Below are positions 58,032-64,000 of a stretch of 64,000 bases of DNA, in pieces. Numbering within the stretch: the stretch's first letter is position 1; each line of letters begins with the position of its first letter. Under the pieces are notes generated by a model. That model had not been told where the DNA came from. It made no database searches and was given only the letters and a program-made list of their open reading frames with translations. Position numbers and translations under genes: made by a program. The stretch is from NCBI RefSeq assembly GCF_022387135.1, contig NZ_CP092462.1:4712001-4776000 (forward strand), in the 5' to 3' direction. The stretch comes from Comamonas sp. B21-038. Lineage in GTDB: Bacteria > Pseudomonadota > Gammaproteobacteria > Burkholderiales > Burkholderiaceae_C.

Positions 58032-59366
58032 ATGACCTATTTCAAATGGATGGCGCGCAGCGGCGGCCTGGCGGTGTTGGCCGTGGCCGCAGGCCATGCG
58101 CAGGCGGGCGCGCAGGACGAGGCCAAGGGCCTGGTCGAGGGCGCGAGCCTGGGCATGGTCAACCGCATGGTGTATGAGCAGCTGGATTACCGGCGTGGCG
58201 ACAGCACCCGCGTGGTGTCCGGCGGCGCGCGTTCGGACAAGGCCGCCGAAGCCGCCTATGGACTGATGCTGAACTTCAGCTCGGGCTACACGCAGGGGCT
58301 GATCGGCCTGGGGCTGGATGCACATGCCTATGGCGGCATCAACCTGGGCTCGGAGGCGGACAAGGTGCGCAGCAATCCGCGCTATATCGCCAAGGACGGC
58401 AGCGACCTCCAGGACAGCTTTGGCCGCGCCGGTGCCGCACTCAAGCTGCGCTGGTCGTCCACCGAGCTGAAAGTGGGCGAGATGCGCACCAAGAACCCGA
58501 TCTTTCACTCGTCCGACACCCGCCTGCTGCCCGAGACCAACCGGGGCTGGCTGATCAGCAGCAACGATATTCCGCAGCTGAGCCTGCAGGCCGGCCGCTT
58601 TACCGGCTGGGCCGACCGCAATGCGCGCAAGAATGGCCAGCCGCTGCTGGCCAATTACGCGGGTGTGCAAGGCGATGCCTTCAGCTTTGCCGGCGGCAGC
58701 TGGGCCACGCCCTGGAGCGGGCTGAGCCTGTCGAGCTATATGGGCCAATACGAGGATGTCTGGAATACCTGGTACCTGGGCGGCTTCTACAAAAAGGCGC
58801 TGGCCGATAAGCAAAGCCTCTCGCTGAGCCTGAACCTGTACCGCAACCAAGACACCGGTGCCGCCAAGGCCGGCAAGGTCGACAACCTGACCTGGAGCCT
58901 GATGGCCACCTATTCGGCCGGCATGCACCAGTTGGGCCTGGGCTACCAGAAGGTGGATGGCGACACGCCGTTCGACTATGTGAACCGGGGCTCCATCTGG
59001 TTGGAAAACGCGATGCAGCTGTCGGACTTCAATGCGCCGCACGAGGCCTCGTGGCAGCTCAAGTACGAGGCCGATCTGGGCCAGTGGCTGACACCGGGCC
59101 TGCGCGCTGGCGTGGCCTATACACGCGGCTCGGGCATTGACTACAGCCGTGCCGGCAGCGTGTATACCAACTACCTGGGCGCCACCGGCAGTGGCGGTCG
59201 CCACTGGGAGCGCGACATGCTGCTGCGCTACACCGTGCAGCAGGGCCAGGCCAAGGGGCTGGCGCTGCAGCTGCGCTATGGCGTGCACCGGGCCAACCAA
59301 ACCCAGGGCGAGCTGAATGTGAACCAGGTGCGCCTGCTGGCCGAGATGCCCTTGCAGATTTTCTGA
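58032..59366 (+). CDS. OprD-type outer-membrane porin
   Basis: Substrate-selective porin of the outer membrane, probably for small carboxylates, amino acids or aromatics. The 444-aa product has a signal peptide (MTYFKWMARSGGLAVLAVAA, cleaved near HAQA). Alternating amphipathic strands make about 18 beta segments, with the OprD-like WLISSNDIPQLSLQAGRFTG, and the protein ends in a C-terminal phenylalanine needed for BAM insertion. The 241-bp gap after the atp terminator shows no clear promoter. Confidence 0.85.
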   Translation: MTYFKWMARSGGLAVLAVAAGHAQAGAQDEAKGLVEGASLGMVNRMVYEQLDYRRGDSTRVVSGGARSDKAAEAAYGLMLNFSSGYTQGLIGLGLDAHAYGGINLGSEADKVRSNPRYIAKDGSDLQDSFGRAGAALKLRWSSTELKVGEMRTKNPIFHSSDTRLLPETNRGWLISSNDIPQLSLQAGRFTGWADRNARKNGQPLLANYAGVQGDAFSFAGGSWATPWSGLSLSSYMGQYEDVWNTWYLGGFYKKALADKQSLSLSLNLYRNQDTGAAKAGKVDNLTWSLMATYSAGMHQLGLGYQKVDGDTPFDYVNRGSIWLENAMQLSDFNAPHEASWQLKYEADLGQWLTPGLRAGVAYTRGSGIDYSRAGSVYTNYLGATGSGGRHWERDMLLRYTVQQGQAKGLALQLRYGVHRANQTQGELNVNQVRLLAEMPLQIF

Positions 59367-59483
59367 CGCGCACGGTAGGGGAGCGCCAGCCCGCCGGCGC
59401 TGCCTGCAGGCGGCGGCCTGAGCGGCTATGATGGGCGCACCCTCGATTGCCTTAGCCGTTCCCCAGAACGCCCCTGTCAGACC

Positions 59484-59873
59484 ATGCAACGTCCTACCCG
59501 CCAGCGCGCCGCCATCGCCGATGCCTTTGCATCGCAAGGCCGTCCTCTCTCCCCCCAAGAGGTGCTGGAGATTGCGGGTGCGGCGCTGCCGGCGCTGGGC
59601 ATTGCCACCGTCTACCGCAACCTCAAGTCAATGACGGAAGAAGGCCTGCTGCGCGTGGTGACCTTGCCCGGTGGCCTGCCGCTCTACGAGCCGGCCACGC
59701 ATGACCACCACCACCACTTCCAGTGCAACAGCTGCCGCCGGGTGTTTGATATCCCCGCCTGCCCGGGCGATCTCAAGGGCATGGCGCCGCCGGGCTTTCT
59801 GGTCGAGGACCATGAGATCACCTTGTACGGCCAGTGCAAGGACTGCCTCAGCGGTGCAGGGCCTGCAGCCTGA
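59484..59873 (+). CDS. Fur family transcriptional regulator
   Basis: Metal-dependent repressor of 129 aa, shorter than typical Fur (about 148). The winged helix includes QRAAIADAFASQGRPLSP and GIATVYRNLKSMTEEGLL. The regulatory site is the histidine run DHHHHF, and the structural zinc site is made of two pairs, C-N-S-C and C-K-D-C. Whether it senses iron, zinc or peroxide cannot be told. The nearby Fur-like box before the DUF1624 gene is a candidate target. Confidence 0.87.
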   Translation: MQRPTRQRAAIADAFASQGRPLSPQEVLEIAGAALPALGIATVYRNLKSMTEEGLLRVVTLPGGLPLYEPATHDHHHHFQCNSCRRVFDIPACPGDLKGMAPPGFLVEDHEITLYGQCKDCLSGAGPAA

Positions 59874-59904
59874 GGCCGCGTAAAAAACGGCTTTGAACAG
59901 GTTC

Positions 59905-61092
59905 TTAGAGGTACTTGAGCCAGGTGATATCGCGCCTGCGGGCCTTGAAGGCGGCAAAGGCCTTTACCGCCGGGTACAGCGCAAAACCCATGGCCACCGT
60001 GGTGATCCACACCATCCAGATCGCATCAAAGCCAAATACCTCCCCCTGGTTGTTGCCCCAGATCGCCTGCGCGCCCAGGTAGAGGAACTTGAGCACATAG
60101 AGGTGCAGCACATAGAAGAACATGGGCACGGCGCCAAACACGGTTAGCGGTGCCAGCCAGCGCATCTGTGGCCGGCGCTCGAAAGCGCGCAGCAGGAGCA
60201 GGCCGATGCCCAGGGTCAGCGCCAGAAACAGCAGCGAGGGCGGGTACTTGGTGATGTTCAAAAAGCCCATCAGGCTGACCATCAGCGAGTCGCCCACCGC
60301 CCAAGGCTTGTCGCCATATACATTGGCGGCACGCAGCAGCACAAAGCCCACCAGCAGGCCCAGGCCCCAGGTCAGCAGGCGGCGCTGGCGCTGCAGCGCA
60401 TCGGCACCCTTGGCAAACCACGGGCCCATCGCATAGCCCAGCGCAATCACGCCAATCCAGGGCAGCAGCGGGTAGGAGGTGCGCAGGCGCAGGCTGCTGC
60501 TCACATCGATCCAGCCCCGGTCATGCAGCACGGCCCAGAGCGTGTGCAACGCATGGTCGGGCGCAAAGTGCAGGTGGTCGAGCAGGTTGTGGCCGGCGAC
60601 GAGCAGCAGGCCCAGCGGAATGATCACGCGCCGGGGCAGCCACACCAATGCCGACAGCATCAGCATCGACAGGCCAATGGCCCAGATCACCTGCAAGAAG
60701 ATCTTGGTGGGCGGGAACTGGAAGGTCCAGGCAAAGTTGACCACGGTCACTTCCAGCAGCACCAGAAACAGCCCGCGCTTAAAGAGAAAGCCCGAAGCCG
60801 CAGCGCGCCCATCTTCGTACTTGCTGCCGTACAAAAAAGCCGACAGGCCCGTGAGCAGCACAAACACCGGTGCGCACAGGTGGGCGAGCAAGCGGCTGAA
60901 GAACAGCTCCGGCGCGGTGGCGGAGACATCCATCGGGTCCGGCACCTGGTGGTGCAGGTAGAAGGTCTCGCGCACATGGTCGATCAGCATGAAGAGGATG
61001 ACCAGGCCGCGCAGCGCGTCGATGGATTGCAGGCGGCTGGCGCCCGGCAAGGCAGCAGGGCTGCGGGGGAGGATGGGGGCGTCGGAGGACAT
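59905..61092 (-). CDS. DUF1624 / heparan-alpha-glucosaminide N-acetyltransferase-like membrane protein
   Basis: Polytopic inner-membrane acyltransferase-like protein of 395 aa with about ten membrane segments. The DUF1624 features are RLQSIDALRGLVILFMLIDH, with the conserved arginine and the histidine of IDHVRETFY, and the last segments around VPMFFYVLHLYVLKFLY. It probably acetylates a periplasmic sugar; substrate unknown. It starts at the ATG at 61092. A Fur-like box lies 43-62 bp upstream, so iron control is plausible. Confidence 0.82.
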   Translation of the reverse strand: MSSDAPILPRSPAALPGASRLQSIDALRGLVILFMLIDHVRETFYLHHQVPDPMDVSATAPELFFSRLLAHLCAPVFVLLTGLSAFLYGSKYEDGRAAASGFLFKRGLFLVLLEVTVVNFAWTFQFPPTKIFLQVIWAIGLSMLMLSALVWLPRRVIIPLGLLLVAGHNLLDHLHFAPDHALHTLWAVLHDRGWIDVSSSLRLRTSYPLLPWIGVIALGYAMGPWFAKGADALQRQRRLLTWGLGLLVGFVLLRAANVYGDKPWAVGDSLMVSLMGFLNITKYPPSLLFLALTLGIGLLLLRAFERRPQMRWLAPLTVFGAVPMFFYVLHLYVLKFLYLGAQAIWGNNQGEVFGFDAIWMVWITTVAMGFALYPAVKAFAAFKARRRDITWLKYL

Positions 61093-61130
61093 GGAAGCAG
61101 GCGGACGAGATGGGCGATGAAATGCGCATC

Positions 61131-61158
61131 AAATGATATTGATTACGCATTATCATTT
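61131..61158 (-). promoter_or_regulatory. Fur-like box before the DUF1624 gene
   Basis: The plus strand at 61135-61154 reads GATATTGATTACGCATTATC. It matches the 19-bp Fur consensus GATAATGATAATCATTATC at most positions if one base is inserted. Perfect 8-bp arms AAATGATA and TATCATTT flank it (61131-61138 and 61151-61158). AT content here is far above its surroundings. Confidence 0.5.
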
Positions 61159-61213
61159 ATATCCGCTGCCTGATCGGGCGGGGAGGCCGAAATTCGCCCC
61201 TCGTGCGCCGTGC

Positions 61214-61732
61214 TCAGCCGATCAACGGCTGGTCATCCAGTTCATTGTCTGGCGCTGTAGGCGCGGCGCCGCGCGGAAACTGCTGCTCCAGATGGCGCGA
61301 TACCTGGCCGATGGCCGCCAGCAGGGCTTTTTCATACTGTCCGCTGCGCAGGTCAGCGGCCAGGCTGTCGACCATCGCCTGCCATTGCGGGCCGCTCACG
61401 CAGCGCGATACCGCGCGGTCGGCAACGATCTCGATCGCATGGTCGGTCAGCAGCAGGTAGATGAGCACGCCATTGTTGTGCTCGGTATCCCAGACGCGCT
61501 GCTTGCCAAACTGCATCACCGCGCGCTCGCGCGCTGGCGCATCGCGGCGGATGTAGCTCCAGGGCAGGGCACTTTCCACATAGACGCGGATCTGGCCGCT
61601 GTGCCTGGCCTCCGAGGCCGCGATGGCATGGGCCAGGCGCTGCCGGGCGTCGTCAGGCAAGGCATGGGAGGCATCGCGCTCCAGAAAGCGGTGGCGCAGT
61701 TGCCTGCCCCAGCGTTGCAACCAATGGCCCAT
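61214..61732 (-). CDS. TPM domain protein (YgcG/phosphatase-like)
   Basis: Soluble 172-aa TPM-domain protein. It opens with the basic helix MGHWLQRWGRQLRHRFLERD, and the TPM domain includes SEARHSGQIRVYVESALPWS, RVWDTEHNNGVLIYLLLTDH and EIVADRAVS. TPM proteins were first described in photosystem II repair; in bacteria they occur beside LemA, with unknown function. Its ATG overlaps the stop of the preceding TPM gene (TGATG), so the two are co-translated. No signal peptide is seen. Confidence 0.83.
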   Translation of the reverse strand: MGHWLQRWGRQLRHRFLERDASHALPDDARQRLAHAIAASEARHSGQIRVYVESALPWSYIRRDAPARERAVMQFGKQRVWDTEHNNGVLIYLLLTDHAIEIVADRAVSRCVSGPQWQAMVDSLAADLRSGQYEKALLAAIGQVSRHLEQQFPRGAAPTAPDNELDDQPLIG

Positions 61733-62670
61733 CACCAACTCCCCGAGGCGCCACCGCCCCCAAAATTGCCGCCGCCGCCGGAGCTGAATCCGCCGCCCCC
61801 ACCGCCGCCGCCACCAAATCCACCCCCGCCAAAGCCGCCTCCGCCGCCAAAGCCTCCGCCACCCCCGCCAATCGAGCTGCCTCCGCGCATCGTGCCGGCC
61901 AACAGCACCACAAAGAGGGCGGCAACGCCAGCGCCAATGCCCAGCAGCACGCTCGATGTCAGCCATGCCGCTACCAGGCCTGCGGCACCACCGGTGGCGA
62001 GCGAGCCCAGCGCACGGCCCAGCATGCTGCGCAACACGCTGCCGCCCACCATCACGAAGATGAAGAAGAACAGCAGCAGCTGCGCCGGGTCATCGGGCAA
62101 GGCCGATGACGCCTGGTTGCGGCTTGGGGCGGTGGTGCGGGGTGGCGGCAGCGCCTCGCCCTTGATCAGCGCGCTGATCTGGGCCACGCTGTCGCCAATG
62201 CCCACGGCAAACTTGCCAGCCTGGAAGGCCGGCTTCATCGTCTCGTCAATGATGCGCGCGGCGCGCAGATCGGGGATTGCGCCTTCCAGGGTTTTGGCGA
62301 CCTCGATGCGCATGCGCCGGTCGTCCTTGGCCACCAGCACCAGCAGGCCATCGCCCACGTCCTTGCGGCCAATCATCCAGGTGCTGGCCACACGGTGCGC
62401 ATAGGCAGCAATGTCTTCGGGACTGGTGCTGACGACCATCAGCACCACCACCTGCGCGCCGGTATCACGCTCCAGCGCCGTGAGCTGGGCTTCCAGCTGA
62501 GCCTGCTCCTGCGCGCTCAACGTGGCAGTCTGGTCGATCACATGGGCGCTGAGCGCTGGCACCGGCTGCACGGCAGCCCGTGCCGGCGTGCTGAACCAGG
62601 GCAGCAACAGGGCCGCCACCAGGGCCAGCAGCCAGGCCAGCCGGGGGCGCCAGGCGGGCATCGACGCCAT
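61732..62670 (-). CDS. TPM domain membrane protein with Gly-rich C-terminus
   Basis: The 312-aa protein has a signal peptide (about residues 1-32, ending PARAA) and a periplasmic TPM domain (about 35-165, with VIDQTATLSAQEQAQLEAQL and MIGRKDVGDGLLVLVAKDD). One or two membrane segments follow. The C-terminus of about 50 residues is almost only glycine, phenylalanine and serine (repeats of GGGGFGGGG). Such tails are typical of YgcG-type proteins next to LemA. It starts at the ATG at 62670, 4 nt after lemA stops; a later ATG at 62661 is possible. Confidence 0.87.
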   Translation of the reverse strand: MASMPAWRPRLAWLLALVAALLLPWFSTPARAAVQPVPALSAHVIDQTATLSAQEQAQLEAQLTALERDTGAQVVVLMVVSTSPEDIAAYAHRVASTWMIGRKDVGDGLLVLVAKDDRRMRIEVAKTLEGAIPDLRAARIIDETMKPAFQAGKFAVGIGDSVAQISALIKGEALPPPRTTAPSRNQASSALPDDPAQLLLFFFIFVMVGGSVLRSMLGRALGSLATGGAAGLVAAWLTSSVLLGIGAGVAALFVVLLAGTMRGGSSIGGGGGGFGGGGGFGGGGFGGGGGGGGGFSSGGGGNFGGGGASGSW

Positions 62671-62674
62671 GCGC

Positions 62675-63277
62675 TTACTTCCGCTCAGACGAGAAGTCCA
62701 CGGTAGGCGGCTGGGAGATCTGGGCCTCGTTCTGCACCGTGAAATTGGCCTTGGGCTGGTAGCCAAAGACCTTGGCGGTCAAGTTGGTCGGGAACTGGCG
62801 GGCCTTGATGTTGTAGGCCTTGACGGTGCCGATATAACGGTCACGCGCCACGGCGATGCGGTTTTCCGTGCCCTCCAGGGTCACGCGCAGATCGCGGAAA
62901 GCCTGGTTGGCCTTGAGCTCGGGGTAGCGCTCCGACACCACCATCAGGCGCGACAGCGCGCTGGACAGCTCGCCCTGGGCCTGCTGGAACTTGTTGAAAG
63001 CCTCGGGGTTGTTCACCAGCTCGGGCGTCGCCTGGATCGAGGTGGCCTTGGCCCGCGCCTCGATCACCTTGGTCAACGTGTCTTGCTCGAAGTTGGCCTC
63101 ACCCTTGACGGAGGCCACGATGTTGGGCACCAGATCCGCACGGCGCTGATACTGGCTCAACACCTCGCTCCAGGCGGCTGTTGACTCTTCGTCCAAACGT
63201 TGGAAATCGTTGTAGCCGCAGCCCGTCAGTGCCAGCGCCGCCGTTGCCACCACCAGAAATCTTTTCCATGCGTTCAT
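62675..63277 (-). CDS. lemA: LemA family protein
   Basis: Membrane-associated helical protein of 200 aa. The N-terminus is lipoprotein-like: MNAWKRFLVVATAALALTGC, with the acylation cysteine at position 20. The LemA body contains YQRRADLVPNIVASVKGEAN and FNKFQQAQGELSSALSRLM. First gene of lemA-TPM-TPM. LemA function is not settled; it is linked to envelope stress and cyclic-di-GMP-dependent traits in some species. The name is the family name, distinct from the Pseudomonas kinase once called LemA. Confidence 0.9.
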   Translation of the reverse strand: MNAWKRFLVVATAALALTGCGYNDFQRLDEESTAAWSEVLSQYQRRADLVPNIVASVKGEANFEQDTLTKVIEARAKATSIQATPELVNNPEAFNKFQQAQGELSSALSRLMVVSERYPELKANQAFRDLRVTLEGTENRIAVARDRYIGTVKAYNIKARQFPTNLTAKVFGYQPKANFTVQNEAQISQPPTVDFSSERK

Positions 63278-63407
63278 GAGGGCTCCTTGCCATTTCAGAG
63301 CCGCCATTGTTACCCATCTGGCAGCGGTCCATTGTCAGCGATTATTGACGGTGAGGCGGCCCAGGCGCTGGCATGGCGGGCGGTGGGGCATGCAGTACGA
63401 TGCGCGG

Positions 63408-63977
63408 ATGGACGATATCGTGAAACAAGCCATGGCCAAATGGCCAAACGTGCCCGCCTGCTGGGGCTGGCTGGCGCTGGACGCGCGCGGCAACTGGTGG
63501 CTGCGTGATGCACAGGCGCAGGCCGCCGGGACGTTTACCAGCGGCCTGCCAGGCGCCAAGGGATCGCGGGTGGAGCATGACAAGCTCGCGCAGTTCATTG
63601 CGCGCAACTACCTGGCCGATGCCCAGGGCTGCTGGTATTTCCAGAATGGCCCGCAGCAGGTGTTTGTGGAGCTGGAGGCGACCCCCTGGGTCTGGCGCGC
63701 GCAGTGGCGCGACGAGACCCTGCATCTGCATGCCCATACCGGCGCGGTACTGGCCCCTGCGCAGGTGCAGGCGGTGCTGGCCGATGAACAAGGTGCCGTC
63801 TATCTGCACACCGGCCAGGGTCTGGGCATCGTGCATACACAGGATGTGTTGGATGTGTCGCAGGCGCTGGAGCAGGGCCTGCTGCCTGAGCCGACCGAGG
63901 TGGCCAGCGTGCTGCTGGAAAAGCGCTATGGCTTTGTGCGCTCACCGGCCGCGCAGAAGGCGGCGGGCCAGGCTTGA
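63408..63977 (+). CDS. conserved hypothetical protein (possibly DUF2946 family)
   Basis: The 189-aa protein begins MDDIVKQAMAKWPNVPACWG, a start I associate with a family conserved across Burkholderiales, probably the one labelled DUF2946. The body includes GWLALDARGNWWLRD and WYFQNGPQQVFVELEATPWV, suggesting a soluble cytoplasmic beta-rich fold. No catalytic motif is visible and the function is unknown. It is divergent from lemA with a 130-bp gap and ends 23 bp before the window edge. Confidence 0.75.
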   Translation: MDDIVKQAMAKWPNVPACWGWLALDARGNWWLRDAQAQAAGTFTSGLPGAKGSRVEHDKLAQFIARNYLADAQGCWYFQNGPQQVFVELEATPWVWRAQWRDETLHLHAHTGAVLAPAQVQAVLADEQGAVYLHTGQGLGIVHTQDVLDVSQALEQGLLPEPTEVASVLLEKRYGFVRSPAAQKAAGQA

Positions 63978-64000
63978 TCGTTTAAGGTGCGCGGTGGGCT

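Noticed and set aside
61133-62404. Long plus-strand frame encoding a proline-rich protein (PPPPPP runs)
   Set aside because: It is the antisense of the glycine-rich TPM gene, where GGN codons read as CCN. The lemA-TPM genes on the minus strand have clear homology and coupling.

Overview
This 64 kb window is a GC-rich stretch of betaproteobacterial chromosome. The gene content fits the family Comamonadaceae, most likely Comamonas or a close relative. That placement is inference from three things: the str/S10/atp gene orders, the long basic tail on ribosomal protein S3, and the CreBCD system. Nearly all of it is ordinary core genome. I saw no phage, insertion sequence, CRISPR array, rRNA or tRNA.

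Layout. 1-1239 (minus): the 5' part of gatA, cut by the window edge, and gatC, for tRNA amidation. 1452-6256 (plus): the cell-shape cluster mreB-mreC-mreD-mrdA without an adjacent rodA. 6381-9357 (minus): a TauE/SafE permease and a GMC oxidoreductase, with a 535 bp gap between them that holds a strong small-RNA candidate. 9656-13898 (plus): an Mla-type lipid ABC transporter operon ending in an unknown Cys-repeat protein. 13966-17878 (minus): creB-creC-creD plus a 65-aa gene, with a perfect CreB site before creD. 17903-23892: an XRE regulator and SDR gene divergent from an MFS pump, then a dienelactone hydrolase and a CpdB-like nucleotidase. 23944-30605: CorA, hemB/hemJ, VanZ, a 2Fe-2S protein, a hydrolase and a D,D-carboxypeptidase.

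30935-41005 (plus) is the str-tuf-S10 block: rpsL, rpsG, fusA, tuf, rpsJ, rplC, rplD, rplW, rplB, rpsS, rplV, rpsC, rplP, rpmC, rpsQ. rpsJ is broken by a single missing A near its start, which is either a sequence error or a frameshift that must be corrected in the cell. A promoter lying on an 11-bp palindrome separates rpsJ from rplC.

41134-48144 carries a peroxiredoxin, GNAT, TlpA-like and lipoprotein genes, a membrane-component-free PTS chain (EIIA-Man, HPr, EI), and a divergent GlxA-type regulator/isochorismatase-fold pair. 48230-50426 (minus) is ybeD-lipB-lipA for lipoate. 50646-57790 (plus) is the complete F-type ATP synthase operon atpIBEFHAGDC. 58032-63977 holds an OprD-type porin, a Fur-family regulator, a DUF1624 membrane acyltransferase-like gene behind a Fur-like box, a lemA-TPM-TPM operon and a conserved unknown gene.

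The observations most worth following are the structured RNA at about 7305-7432, the rpsJ frameshift, the palindromic promoter before rplC, the cre tag, and the Fur-like and sigma54-like elements.
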